A stretch of 64,000 bases of DNA, taken from the NCBI GenBank assembly GCA_040880525.1, contig JBBDIG010000040.1:1-64000 (forward strand). Direction: 5' to 3'. Position 1 is the stretch's first letter. Each line of letters begins with the position of its first letter. This DNA comes from Bacteroidia bacterium (GTDB taxonomy: Bacteria; Bacteroidota; Bacteroidia; CAILMK01; JBBDIG01). Shown one piece after another: positions 25,237-34,304 of the stretch. A program made the position numbers and the translations under genes. The notes beneath the pieces were generated by a model. That model had not been told where the DNA came from. It did not search any database and saw only the letters and a program-made list of their open reading frames with translations.

Positions 25237-26673
25237 TTAAACCTCCGCATTCATTCTGATCTCCCCTATAAAAAGAATTCGATTTTTTTCAAGGGTAGTC
25301 TCTTCGATTAAATAAAAATGTTGATTAAAGGTTTTTCTGAACCATTCGATATTGTACCATGAGGGAACACTTGGCGTATGGGGTACTTTCGGATTATACA
25401 GGCCCAAAGGCATAAATTCAATAAAAACGTATTTTTTTGAATAGCCTTTTAAAATATTAAAAATAAAATCTAACGGATAGCTCTGAGAAAGAACCAAATG
25501 ATGAATAACCGCTAATGCCAGAACGGCATCGGATTTAAACCTGGAAAATGTGTCAGAAAAATAGTTAAAGTTAATAGGATATACAAAATCAAAAAGGATG
25601 GGAGTAATTGATACTTCTGTGAATTTGACGTGTTGATACAACTTATCAACCGCTATTTCGTCATAGTCGCTACAAGTCACCCTGTTTATTGATGTTCTTT
25701 CGAGGATCAGACGGCTAAGTACACCCTGATTTCCGGCCAACTCCAGAACATCCGTGATGTCCATTTTTTTAAGTATATTGATAATATAATCAAATCTGGG
25801 AGTTGAGCTAAGTTTTCCATCTTTCTCGGTAAATTGATCATGATAGTAATCCCATTCTGTATTGTAAGTATTAATATTTATTTTATTAATTTTCTTTATT
25901 AACTTATCAAAATTTACTTTCTGAAAAGGTAATAAATTTCGTTTCTTCAGTTGTTGCAATAGTTTACCTTTGAATCCGCTCAATTTGGGATTAGTATATT
26001 GTTGACCACCGAGAAGCCGTATTTTATAATAACTTGAAACCAAGTGCTCAAGATATTTTTTATTGATTCTTCGTAATAGGGGATAAGTATAAAGTAAATA
26101 ATTTACGTGAGCATTTTTATTTAACGGGTATGATAAAATTCGTTGGGCAATATATGAATTTTGAGATTTCCATATATCAAGGGTATAAATAAAAAACTTA
26201 ACAAATTCCTCATAAGCTATCCACTGTTTGGATGCTGCCGGGTTCTTAGGTATAAAACTTCCAATGTCAACAAATTTGGGTGTCGCAAAATGGAAAATAA
26301 TATTATGGCCGTGAGCATCCTTTGTTTGGTATCCATATTCTTCGGCCACCTTATTTACCTTGAGAATGGTTAATGCGGCATCCTTGAGCATATTAAAAGA
26401 CCATTCATAAGGATAGTTGATCACCGGTATTTTTTCATGTTCCAGAATTAAATTAAACCCTTCCATCTGAATTTTCGTAATCCAGGTTTTAGGAATAAGG
26501 TTTTTTTCCTGAAGTTCTTCGAGCAATCCGCAGGCAAACATAGCCATTACTTCCTTTTCCTTCCTGACCCCTCTGAAAACTCTATCATTCCATATAAATA
26601 CTCTTCCGAAATCATCCGTATCATATCCTGCAAATTGAACTGAACCTGCCGGAATTTCAAGAATTTCATTCAT
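25237..26673 (-). CDS. Kinase-like/methyltransferase fusion protein, copy 2 (both halves look intact)
   Basis: A 478-residue paralogue of the product of 20160-21581. The kinase-like half has DRVFRGVRK (about 30-38), YPYEWSFNMLKDA, catalytic loop KDAHGHNIIF (Asp119, His121, Asn124) and FVDIGS (Asp136). The methyltransferase half has motif I VLELAGNQGVLSRL (309-322), motif II CSDYDE (Asp336) and AVIHHLVL, all of which fit a working SAM enzyme. WDYYHDQF (274-281), usual at the start of such methyltransferases, is present here and absent in copy 1. It leads the minus-strand glycan operon. WbdD, which caps O-antigen chains, joins the same two activities in reverse order (established); equivalence is inference. 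Confidence 0.7.
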   Translation of the reverse strand: MNEILEIPAGSVQFAGYDTDDFGRVFIWNDRVFRGVRKEKEVMAMFACGLLEELQEKNLIPKTWITKIQMEGFNLILEHEKIPVINYPYEWSFNMLKDAALTILKVNKVAEEYGYQTKDAHGHNIIFHFATPKFVDIGSFIPKNPAASKQWIAYEEFVKFFIYTLDIWKSQNSYIAQRILSYPLNKNAHVNYLLYTYPLLRRINKKYLEHLVSSYYKIRLLGGQQYTNPKLSGFKGKLLQQLKKRNLLPFQKVNFDKLIKKINKININTYNTEWDYYHDQFTEKDGKLSSTPRFDYIINILKKMDITDVLELAGNQGVLSRLILERTSINRVTCSDYDEIAVDKLYQHVKFTEVSITPILFDFVYPINFNYFSDTFSRFKSDAVLALAVIHHLVLSQSYPLDFIFNILKGYSKKYVFIEFMPLGLYNPKVPHTPSVPSWYNIEWFRKTFNQHFYLIEETTLEKNRILFIGEIRMNAEV

Positions 26674-26711
26674 CTAATGCTAATTGATTATTGTGTGCTT
26701 TTTCTCGTCTG

Positions 26712-26719
26712 CAAAACTA
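26712..26719 (-). promoter_or_regulatory. -7 box TAGTTTTG (minus strand) of the glycan operon
   Basis: CAAAACTA on the plus strand, about 38 bases before the start of the leading kinase-methyltransferase gene. No clear -33 element. Confidence 0.35.
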
Positions 26720-26793
26720 CTACTTATCAGGTAGCTGAAGATGGTTTATTCGGACAGCTCAAACCCACCTAGTCTGGATTGTTGCATATAATG

Positions 26794-27480
26794 TCATTTC
26801 AGCAACTCCGGAAAGCGCTTTTTGAAGCGTTCGATCCGTGGCACGGATACTTTCCGGACATACGGATCATCCGGGTTTTTTGCCTCATATTCCTGGTGAT
26901 AGTCTTCGGCAGGATAAAATCTGGTGAGCCGTGACACTTCTGTTGTAATAGGTTCCTTAAATTCTCCAGATGCCTCCAACTCCCCAATGAATGCTTCCGT
27001 TTGTCGTTTCTGCTCTTCATTGACGTAGAATATTGCGCTGCGGTATTGAGGGCCTATGTCAGGTCCTTGTCGGTTCAGGGTGGTTGGATCGTGAGAGCCA
27101 AAAAACACCTTTAGCAGGGTGCTGTAGTCCACCACCTGAGGATCGTAATACACTTGTACGGCTTCCGCATGGCTCGTTTGTCCTGAGCTGACTTCCTCAT
27201 AGGTTGGGTCCTTTTCTGTCCCGCCTGCATATCCGGAGATGGCTTCCTTCACGCCTTTTACCTCCTGGAAAATTGCCTCGACACACCAGAAGCAGCCGGA
27301 TGCAAAAACAGCTTTCTCCAACCCTTCAAGTGATTGTTTGTCCTGGCGTTCCGGGCCATCATCTTCGGAGCTTTTCACTTCTGCTTCTTGGTTATTCGAA
27401 TTATTTTGCTGCGTGCATGAAATGCTGACTGCCATCAATAGCAGCATGAGCATGTTCGTCAGCGTTCTTGTTGTCTGCAT
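26794..27480 (-). CDS. msrA: Peptide methionine sulfoxide reductase MsrA, lipoprotein
   Basis: A 228-residue protein with an N-terminal signal (LMLLLMAVSISC, lipobox Cys near residue 22) and a charged linker, then the MsrA domain from about residue 56. The catalytic cysteine is in GCFWCVEAIF, followed by YAGG and YHQEYEAKNPDDPY near the C-terminus. It reduces Met-S-sulfoxide, here of extracytoplasmic proteins because of the lipid anchor. No MsrB domain or gene is adjacent. Confidence 0.92.
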   Translation of the reverse strand: MQTTRTLTNMLMLLLMAVSISCTQQNNSNNQEAEVKSSEDDGPERQDKQSLEGLEKAVFASGCFWCVEAIFQEVKGVKEAISGYAGGTEKDPTYEEVSSGQTSHAEAVQVYYDPQVVDYSTLLKVFFGSHDPTTLNRQGPDIGPQYRSAIFYVNEEQKRQTEAFIGELEASGEFKEPITTEVSRLTRFYPAEDYHQEYEAKNPDDPYVRKVSVPRIERFKKRFPELLK

Positions 27481-27589
27481 TATTATAGGTCGTGTTTTTT
27501 TAAAGAAGATTATGGAGTACGGAAAGTTCAGAGGTTATTCAGGTTTTTAATGTCATCAAATCCGTGGGAATCTAAAATTGCTAATCTAA

Positions 27590-27597
27590 TACCTTTG
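27590..27597 (+). promoter_or_regulatory. -7 box TACCTTTG upstream of hpt
   Basis: Exact TAnnTTTG match ending 22 bases before the start codon at 27620, in the divergent msrA-hpt gap. Confidence 0.45.
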
Positions 27598-27619
27598 CCC
27601 CTTCATCCAAAGCAAAATT

Positions 27620-28159
27620 ATGCCTTCTGTGATTACCGTGTGGGACAAACAATTTGTTCCGGCCATCCCTGCCAGAGAGATCAGCCAGCGCATTGCTGAA
27701 TTAGCTGATGAGATGAACGTTGAATTGCGGGATAAGAACCCGTTGTTTCTTGCAGTCCTGAACGGTTCATTTTTCTTTGCAGCAGATTTGTTGCGCGAAC
27801 TGGATTTCGTCTGTGAGATTTCCTTTGTGAAGCTTGCCTCCTATAGTGGACTTTCTTCCAGTGGTACGGTGCGGGAGCTCATTGGGCTGGAAGGCGCAGT
27901 GGCAGGCAGAAACGTGGTGGTGCTGGAGGACATTGTAGATACAGGGAAAACCATCAATCAGGTAGTACGGATGTTGAAAGAAATGGAGGTGAAGTCGGTG
28001 GCCGTAGCGGCTCTCCTGCTGAAACCTGATGCCCTGCAGGAGCAGGTGGAACTTGATTTTATCGGCTTTAAAGTACCCAATCAATTTCTGGTGGGATATG
28101 GCCTTGACTACAACCAGTTGGGACGCAATTACCGCGACATTTATCGCCTGAAGGAGTAA
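27620..28159 (+). CDS. hpt: Hypoxanthine phosphoribosyltransferase
   Basis: Purine salvage: hypoxanthine (and usually guanine) plus PRPP to IMP/GMP. At 179 residues it has normal length. The PRPP loop VVVLEDIVDTGKT (about 94-106) and the flexible-loop segment KLASYSGLSSSG are intact, as is VPNQFLVGYGLDYN near the C-terminus. adk follows 53 bp later on the same strand, a frequent pairing in Bacteroidota, giving a small purine-nucleotide operon. Confidence 0.92.
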   Translation: MPSVITVWDKQFVPAIPAREISQRIAELADEMNVELRDKNPLFLAVLNGSFFFAADLLRELDFVCEISFVKLASYSGLSSSGTVRELIGLEGAVAGRNVVVLEDIVDTGKTINQVVRMLKEMEVKSVAVAALLLKPDALQEQVELDFIGFKVPNQFLVGYGLDYNQLGRNYRDIYRLKE

Positions 28160-28212
28160 CAGACAAAGTTTTTCAGAATAAATATTTTACCAGCAAAAAT
28201 TAAAATAAGCAC

Positions 28213-28788
28213 ATGCTAAACATTATACTATTTGGCCCTCCGGGGGCGGGAAAGGGAACACAATCTGAGATGCTGAAAAAGGAGCATAAGCTCATTCATC
28301 TGTCTACTGGCGATCTTCTGAGAGCGGAGCGGTCAGCACAAACAGACCTGGGAAAAAAGGCGGAATTCTTCATTAACCAGGGAAAGTTGGTACCGGATGA
28401 AGTTGTGATCGGCATGATTGAACACCAGCTGGAAGCACATGAGGAGGCGCAGGGATTTATCTTCGATGGATTTCCCCGGACAAAGGAACAAGCCAGAGCG
28501 CTTGATGAAATGTTGAAACGACATCAAACGCAGGTTTCAGGAATGATAGAACTCAAAGTAGATCAAATTGAATTGGTAGAACGGCTGCTATTGCGCGGAG
28601 CGACATCAGGCAGGGCAGATGATACTGAAGATGTGATTGCAAAGCGGATCCGGGAGTATGAAGATAAAACCAAACCTGTGGCTGACTATTACCGGGAACA
28701 GCAAAAACACTTTGCTGTAGACGGAGTAGGAGAAGTTGAGGAGATCGCCAGGAGAATAAACCAAGTGGTTGAGGAAATGAAAAGATAA
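28213..28788 (+). CDS. adk: Adenylate kinase
   Basis: AMP + ATP to 2 ADP. P-loop GPPGAGKGTQ at residues 7-16, the AMP-binding segment LSTGDLLR and the FDGFPRTKEQA motif are all present. At 191 residues it is the short type, in which the long zinc-binding LID is replaced by a brief loop (RGATSGRADDTEDVIAKR). It lies in an operon with hpt. Confidence 0.95.
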   Translation: MLNIILFGPPGAGKGTQSEMLKKEHKLIHLSTGDLLRAERSAQTDLGKKAEFFINQGKLVPDEVVIGMIEHQLEAHEEAQGFIFDGFPRTKEQARALDEMLKRHQTQVSGMIELKVDQIELVERLLLRGATSGRADDTEDVIAKRIREYEDKTKPVADYYREQQKHFAVDGVGEVEEIARRINQVVEEMKR

Positions 28789-28909
28789 TAACTTCTCTGC
28801 TAATGAAATATACTTAGGTTTAATCGCAGAAAGACTTAAATAAGTTATGGAACTTGTTGCTATAATTGCATTGGTAATTTTACCATCATCAACCTAAACA
28901 ATTTTACTT

Positions 28910-29917
28910 ATGAGAATTTTAGCCATCATCGGCATTGTGCTGGCCTTGTTCATAGGGCTGCCATTGCTTGCTTCGCTCTTCATTTCATCGCAGGTGCATG
29001 TGGAGCGCACTGCAGAAATCAATGCTCCGCCAGAAGTCGTCTTTCAACAGGTGAATAATTTGCGCAACTGGGAAGAATGGTCTCCCTGGCATCAGATTGA
29101 TTCAAACATGCAGCTTGAATACACTGGCAGCGGAGAAGGCACCGGATCTTCTTACATCTGGACGAGCGAGCATCAGGACGTTGGAAATGGTTCGCTGATC
29201 ATTACGAAAAGTGAGCCTTATGAAAGAATTGAAACGGAAATGAATTTCATGGATCAGGGGACGGCCTATAGTGACTGGCTTTTCGAAAAAACCGACAGCG
29301 GCACCAGGGTAACCTGGTCAATGGACTCTGATATGGGAAATAATCCTGTAGGCAAGTATATGGGACTTTTAATGGATTCCTGGTTAGGGGGTGATTTTGA
29401 GGAAGGTCTGTCAAAGCTTAAAGAGATAAGCGAAGCCACACCGCCCGAACCGGAGCTAATAGTGACGGTAAAGGAAGTAGCGCCACAATGGGTAATTACC
29501 ACGCGGAAAACAATGCCGACCATCCCGGATTCAATGACCGCTAATTTTACAAGGATGTATCAAAAGGTTGGAACCTATATGGGCCAGAATGATCTGGCAG
29601 CTACAGGTCCAGCTCTTTCAATAAATTACAAATGGGAACCGCCTGTGGCTGATATTGCGGCAGGAATGCCTGTGGCAGATTCCATAGAATTGGCCGATAC
29701 CACCCTCAGGCTCGTAAAGCTTGAAGGGAAAGCAGCCTACGTTGTACATAATGGGCCTTATGACAACCTTGAGACAACCTACACTTCCCTCATGAAATGG
29801 ATGCAGGAAAATGAAATGCAACCGGCAGGAAACTCATGGGAAGTTTATCAGGTCGGTCCTGATTCTGAGCAAGATCCTGAAAAATGGATAACGGAAATCT
29901 ACTTTCCGGTTCAGTAG
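28910..29917 (+). CDS. Membrane-anchored SRPBCC domain fused to a GyrI-like effector-binding domain
   Basis: A 335-residue protein. One hydrophobic N-terminal helix (about 2-27) is followed by a SRPBCC/START-like ligand-binding domain (about 30-170; VERTAEINAPPEVVFQQVNNLRNWEEWSPW) and a GyrI/AraC-effector-type domain (about 180-335; ending WEVYQVGPDSEQDPEKWITEIYFPV). Both folds bind small hydrophobic ligands. The fusion is seen in several Bacteroidota and has no settled function. It is followed by a strong terminator. Confidence 0.8.
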   Translation: MRILAIIGIVLALFIGLPLLASLFISSQVHVERTAEINAPPEVVFQQVNNLRNWEEWSPWHQIDSNMQLEYTGSGEGTGSSYIWTSEHQDVGNGSLIITKSEPYERIETEMNFMDQGTAYSDWLFEKTDSGTRVTWSMDSDMGNNPVGKYMGLLMDSWLGGDFEEGLSKLKEISEATPPEPELIVTVKEVAPQWVITTRKTMPTIPDSMTANFTRMYQKVGTYMGQNDLAATGPALSINYKWEPPVADIAAGMPVADSIELADTTLRLVKLEGKAAYVVHNGPYDNLETTYTSLMKWMQENEMQPAGNSWEVYQVGPDSEQDPEKWITEIYFPVQ

Positions 29918-29937
29918 AAAATTATAAAATCAAGAAC

Positions 29938-29982
29938 AAAAGCCTCACCCGCAGCAGTATTACTTGTGGGTGGGGCTTTTTT
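29938..29982 (+). terminator. Rho-independent terminator
   Basis: Stem of about 15 bp (AAAAGCCTCACCCGC paired with the GTGGGTGGGGCTTTT side, with two wobble or mismatched positions) followed by TTTTTT, right after the SRPBCC/GyrI gene. Confidence 0.8.
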
Positions 29983-30157
29983 AGTTAATCAAAATCATCA
30001 TTGCTGATCAGACAAACGTAGATGGATTCAACTTCAAAATAACCTTTACGTTTCAGCGATCTGATTTATTCACAGAAGTAAGGTACTGAATTCAATTTGG
30101 CCACATCATAAACGCGAATACCCGCGTGATTACCCGGTCTTAGAAATTTGCAATTTC

Positions 30158-30165
30158 TACTTTTG
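30158..30165 (+). promoter_or_regulatory. -7 box TACTTTTG upstream of purM
   Basis: Exact TAnnTTTG match ending 16 bases before the ATG at 30182, in a 264-bp gap that otherwise holds only the preceding terminator. Confidence 0.45.
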
Positions 30166-30181
30166 CCCTCAAATTATTGGA

Positions 30182-31345
30182 ATGGACAAATACGAAAAAC
30201 GGGGCGTTTCAGCTTCTAAATCCGAGGTTCATGAGGCCATAAAGCATCTGGACAAAGGACTTTATCCTAATGCCTTTTGTAAAATATTGCCTGATTATGC
30301 TGCTCAGGATCCGGATTATTGCAACATTATGCACGCGGATACGGCCGGAACCAAGACCTCATTAGCTTTTCTCTACTGGAAGGAAACCGGAGATATAAAC
30401 GTCTGGAAGGGAATTGCACAGGATGCGCTGGTGATGAATTTGGACGACATGGCATGTGCAGGCGTTACCGGTGACTTCCTTATTTCTTCTACCATTGGCC
30501 GCAACAAGAATTTGATTCCGGGAGAGGTGCTGGCAGCCATTATCGAAGGCACTCAGGAATTTATCCAAAAGATGGCAAGTCTTGATGTGCAGATACACCA
30601 TGCAGGTGGCGAAACGGCAGATGTTGGCGATATTGTGCGAACGGCAGATGTTGGATTTACGGCATTCGCACGATTACCAAGAGAAGAGGTTGTGGTGAAT
30701 AATATTCAGCCGGGCGATGTCGTCATAGGATTGTCTTCTTACGGACAGGCGTCTTACGAAAGCTGCTACAATAGCGGTATTGGCAGCAATGGGCTCACGT
30801 TTGCCCGCCATGAAGTGCTCGGCCATAAATATGCGGCACTCTTTCCTGAAACATACGATCCACAGGTGCCGGACGATCTTGTGTATTCCGGTCGCATGAA
30901 CCTGACTGATGTTGTGCAAGAAACAGGAATGACAGTAGGAGAGATGCTGCTTTCACCCACCCGGACTTATCTTCCAGTGCTGAAGGAGGTTTTAAAGAAA
31001 CACAGGAAGAAAATCCACGGTATTATTCATTGTACTGGTGGCGGACTTACGAAAGTGCTGCACTTCATTGACAATCTGAACATCGTAAAAGACAATATAA
31101 TTGATATTCCGCCAGTATTCAGGATGATACAGAAACAGACGGGGGCGAAATGGGAGGAGATGTTCGGGGTTTTTAATATGGGAACACGGCTGGAAATATA
31201 TTTGCCGCAGAAAGACGTTGAAGAGTTGCTGCCAACACTGAGGGAATTCAATATCAGAGCGCAGATTATCGGGAAATGCTTTGCTTCTGACGAGAAGAAA
31301 GTGACGATTGCAGTTCGGGAGGGCGAATTTAATTACAAGAGTTAA
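30182..31345 (+). CDS. purM: Phosphoribosylformylglycinamidine cyclo-ligase (AIR synthetase)
   Basis: Purine biosynthesis step 5: ATP-dependent ring closure of FGAM to AIR. It is a 387-residue member of the PurM/SelD/HypE family; the N-terminal region YEKRGVSASKSEVHEAI, then HADTAGTKTSLAF, and the glycine-rich ALVMNLDDMACAG form the ATP site, with HCTGGGLTKVL in the C-terminal half. The form of about 390 residues, with a diverged N-terminus, is usual in Bacteroidota. The RlpA-like gene starts 10 bp downstream. Confidence 0.88.
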   Translation: MDKYEKRGVSASKSEVHEAIKHLDKGLYPNAFCKILPDYAAQDPDYCNIMHADTAGTKTSLAFLYWKETGDINVWKGIAQDALVMNLDDMACAGVTGDFLISSTIGRNKNLIPGEVLAAIIEGTQEFIQKMASLDVQIHHAGGETADVGDIVRTADVGFTAFARLPREEVVVNNIQPGDVVIGLSSYGQASYESCYNSGIGSNGLTFARHEVLGHKYAALFPETYDPQVPDDLVYSGRMNLTDVVQETGMTVGEMLLSPTRTYLPVLKEVLKKHRKKIHGIIHCTGGGLTKVLHFIDNLNIVKDNIIDIPPVFRMIQKQTGAKWEEMFGVFNMGTRLEIYLPQKDVEELLPTLREFNIRAQIIGKCFASDEKKVTIAVREGEFNYKS

Positions 31346-31355
31346 AAAATAAATT

Positions 31356-31793
31356 ATGTATAAAATGAATTTTACGCGATTTTCTATCATTTTAGCAGGC
31401 ATCTTACTTTTCATGGGATGTGCAGGCCAGGAGGAGGAAAAGGTTCCGAATATCGTACTAGAAGGGACGGCTACCTATTATGCCTCATTCTTTCATGGCC
31501 GGATGATGGCTAACGGAGAAATTTACCACCGCGACAGTATGCATGCCGCGCATGATACGCTTCCTTTCGGGACCAGGGTAAAAGTCACCAATTTAAATAA
31601 TGACAGTTCGGTTGTGGTCCACATTGCTGACCGGCTCAACAAAAGAATTCCTTCCGGGTATATAGATCTCTCCCGTGCCGCATCCCGTCAATTAAATATG
31701 CGGGAAGAGGGAAGAGTTCCTGTAACAATGGAGCTGTTGGACTGGCCGGATACCAGCCAGGTGAAAGCATCCGCACCCGAGGAAACCCGCTAA
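31356..31793 (+). CDS. RlpA-like double-psi beta-barrel lipoprotein
   Basis: A 145-residue lipoprotein: signal FSIILAGILLFMGC with lipobox Cys near 22, then one RlpA/DPBB domain (GTATYYASFFHGRMMANGEIYHRDSMHAAHDTLPFG...VVVHIADRLNKR). RlpA proteins are septal-ring glycan-cleaving or glycan-binding lipoproteins. The conserved Asp of the DPBB active site (ADR) is present. There is no SPOR domain, so binding to denuded glycan is unlikely. The 10-bp gap after purM indicates cotranscription. Confidence 0.85.
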   Translation: MYKMNFTRFSIILAGILLFMGCAGQEEEKVPNIVLEGTATYYASFFHGRMMANGEIYHRDSMHAAHDTLPFGTRVKVTNLNNDSSVVVHIADRLNKRIPSGYIDLSRAASRQLNMREEGRVPVTMELLDWPDTSQVKASAPEETR

Positions 31794-31881
31794 ACAGAAA
31801 AATGGCGAAACCGGTGAGCATTTGGATTTACCTCCACGGGATTATAATATCTCGATTTAAAATTCAAAGTGTTCATAATCT

Positions 31882-32568
31882 CTACATGAGCCGTAAAGCT
31901 TCTCTTCTGCTCAGCGCAGGCAGGTGATGTGAATTAACAAACTTCTCCACGGCAGCAGGATCGGTTTTGGAATATTGCCGTAACACCCAGCCAATTGCCT
32001 TTTGTATAAAAAATTCATTTGTAGGCAAACTGTTCAGGATATTTCGGAAAAGCAGGTCGGTATCCGTTTGAGTTTTATACATAAGTTGGAATAAAATAGC
32101 GGTACGGTTCAGCCATATATCCTCTGACCCGATCCATTTTACAGAAGAGGGTTCTCGCAATTCCGGATGCAAAAGCAATATTCTGCCGACAATATTGCTG
32201 GCAATCATATCTACGGTATCCCACCAGCTTTTGTGCGTGATCATATATTCGCAGAGTGGCAGAAATTCCGGTTCCTTTAGTTTCAGTTTTTTCATTAAAA
32301 TATCAAGCATTAATTGCTGATATTCCCGTTCAGGCTGTAGCCAGGCACTTTTTACAATAGCAGGTAGCGATGATTTTTCCGGCAAAACTGCAACGGTTAT
32401 AAATTCCTTTAAAATTGCCCGCCTTTCCGGAGTTTTTATTCCAAAGAATTCAAACTGGTTTCGCATATAGGCTTTTTGCTGCTGTGCGATCTCAGGATCT
32501 CCAGCCGCTGAAAACATGCTGTTAAGGGGTTGCAACCACGGATGCAGCCGTCTTTTCAAATCAGCCAT
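31882..32568 (-). CDS. DNA alkylation repair protein (AlkD-like HEAT-repeat glycosylase)
   Basis: A 228-residue all-helical protein with the family start MRNQFEFFGIKTPERRAILKEF (about 30-51), HKSWWDTVDMIASNIVG in the middle and FIQKAIGWVLRQYSKTDPAAVEKFV near the end. The WWDTVD segment carries the Trp and Asp used by AlkD to handle N3/N7-alkylated purines without base flipping. Single gene, convergent with the purM-rlpA operon. Confidence 0.88.
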   Translation of the reverse strand: MADLKRRLHPWLQPLNSMFSAAGDPEIAQQQKAYMRNQFEFFGIKTPERRAILKEFITVAVLPEKSSLPAIVKSAWLQPEREYQQLMLDILMKKLKLKEPEFLPLCEYMITHKSWWDTVDMIASNIVGRILLLHPELREPSSVKWIGSEDIWLNRTAILFQLMYKTQTDTDLLFRNILNSLPTNEFFIQKAIGWVLRQYSKTDPAAVEKFVNSHHLPALSRREALRLM

Positions 32569-32643
32569 TAATTTACCTATATTAAATAATGAAACGTATT
32601 CAACGAAGACTTATAAAAAGTATTTTTTTATTTCAAAAAGCAA

Positions 32644-34089
32644 TTATAGTTTAATACAAACATTTCTTGTTTCTGAGAAAAAATTTAGCGCATCGTATCC
32701 ACCTTCGCGGCCTACGCCTGATTGTTTCATCCCCCCGAAAGGTGTTCGCAGGTCCCGGAGCAGCCAGGTGTTCACCCAGATAATACCGCTGTCAAGGCGA
32801 TGGGCCAGGTTGTGTGCGCGCTTTAAGTTGCTGGTCCAGATGGTTGCGCTGAGTCCGTAAGGCGTGCAGTTCGCGTATCCCAGCACTTCTTCCTCCGTTT
32901 CAAATGGCTGGAGGGTCACCACCGGGCCAAAGATCTCCTCCTGGTTGGTGCGGCAAGTTTCCGAAAGGCCCTCTATAATGGTGGGTTGCAGGAAATAGCC
33001 GTTTTTGCAGCGGCCTCCTGCATCAGCTTCTGCTCCTCCCGTCAGGATATTCCCGCCTTCCTCTCTGGCCAGTTCAATGTAGGAGAGTACTTTTTCCTTA
33101 TGCGATTTGGAAACCACAGCGCCCATGCGGGTTTCCTTCATCAGCGGGTCTGCGGGCACAAGCTGCTGTTGCACCCTTTTTACCAGTTCATCACGAAATT
33201 TTTCGTAGATATTTTGTTCAATATAAATTCGGCTGCCACAGAGACAAATCTGGCCCTGATTGGAAAAAGAAGAGCGAACGGTTGTTTTTACGGCATCCTC
33301 GAAATCGCAGTCGCCAAAGATGATGTTGGGGTTTTTGCCACCGAGTTCCAGCGACAGCTTTTTAAACATTGGCGCAGCAGTACGGGCAATTCCTTCACCC
33401 GTCTTAGTGCCGCCAGTAAACGATATCGCTTTTACATCCTTGTGCTCCACGATGGCCTGCCCTGCTTTTGGACCGCTGCCATGTACAATATTCAGAACCC
33501 CGGCAGGTAATCCTGCATCTATGCAGATTTGGGCGAGGCGGTAAGCTGTAAGAGGCGTGATTTCCGAAGGTTTGGCCACCACACAATTCCCGGCCGCCAG
33601 GGCAGGAGCAATTTTCCAGGTAAAGAGATAGAGCGGCAGGTTCCAGGGCGAAATGCAGCCTACCACGCCCAGCGGACTTTTATGTGTGTAATTTACAGCC
33701 GTATCATCCATCATATGGGTACTGGTTTCCCAGTGCAAAATAGCCGTGGCAAAAAACCTGAAATTGGCCGAAGCTCGCGGAATATCCACGTTGCGGCTCA
33801 ACCAGATTGGCTTGCCATTATCGTTGGTTTCATCCATAGCCAATTCCTCAAGCTGAGCCTCAATGCGCTCGGCAATGTCAAGCATATATTTGGACCGTAT
33901 TGCGGCAGGCGTCCTGCTCCATTCGGGAAATGCCGCTTTGGCAGCTTCTACAGCCTCCCCGACATCCTGCTCGTCAGAATCAGGAATAAAGCTGTATATC
34001 TCTCCGGTTGCAGGGTTCACATTGTCCAGCCATTCACCCGACTGTGCCGGCCGGAATGTACCTCCGATATAATTCTTGATTTTTTCCAT
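32644..34089 (-). CDS. NAD(P)-dependent aldehyde dehydrogenase
   Basis: A 481-residue ALDH-superfamily enzyme. Cofactor motif FTGGTKTGEGIA (about 225-236), general base Glu in LELGGKNPN, and nucleophile Cys in NQGQICLCGSRIY, followed by EEIFGPVV and a C-terminal MKQSGVGREGG oligomerisation region. It is closest by feel to 2-hydroxymuconic semialdehyde/betaine aldehyde dehydrogenases. It stands alone with no catabolic neighbours, so the substrate is open. Confidence 0.88.
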   Translation of the reverse strand: MEKIKNYIGGTFRPAQSGEWLDNVNPATGEIYSFIPDSDEQDVGEAVEAAKAAFPEWSRTPAAIRSKYMLDIAERIEAQLEELAMDETNDNGKPIWLSRNVDIPRASANFRFFATAILHWETSTHMMDDTAVNYTHKSPLGVVGCISPWNLPLYLFTWKIAPALAAGNCVVAKPSEITPLTAYRLAQICIDAGLPAGVLNIVHGSGPKAGQAIVEHKDVKAISFTGGTKTGEGIARTAAPMFKKLSLELGGKNPNIIFGDCDFEDAVKTTVRSSFSNQGQICLCGSRIYIEQNIYEKFRDELVKRVQQQLVPADPLMKETRMGAVVSKSHKEKVLSYIELAREEGGNILTGGAEADAGGRCKNGYFLQPTIIEGLSETCRTNQEEIFGPVVTLQPFETEEEVLGYANCTPYGLSATIWTSNLKRAHNLAHRLDSGIIWVNTWLLRDLRTPFGGMKQSGVGREGGYDALNFFSETRNVCIKL

Positions 34090-34129
34090 GTAGCAAAATT
34101 ATGATTTCGGCAGGGTTTGATAGGGATTG

Positions 34130-34261
34130 ATGAAAATCGGATGTATTCCTATACTTGTTCAAAACGTTCTTGCTGGGTATGAAAAGCATAAGAAAGATGG
34201 ATATTTGATGCACAGCAGGCTGAACGAAGTCATTCCATTCTTAAAAGAGAATCAGGAATAA
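34130..34261 (+). CDS. Possible 43-residue small ORF
   Basis: Reads MKIGCIPILVQNVLAGYEKH then KDGYLMHSRLNEVIPFLKEN and a stop. The sequence has helical, charged, protein-like composition and begins 40 bases from the divergent aldehyde dehydrogenase start. It has no recognisable family; given the decayed genes just downstream it may equally be the surviving end of a larger gene. Confidence 0.35.
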   Translation: MKIGCIPILVQNVLAGYEKHKKDGYLMHSRLNEVIPFLKENQE

Positions 34262-34304
34262 AGTCCAAATTTTTAGTATTGACTCGTCTTAAAATAAACA
34301 CACT

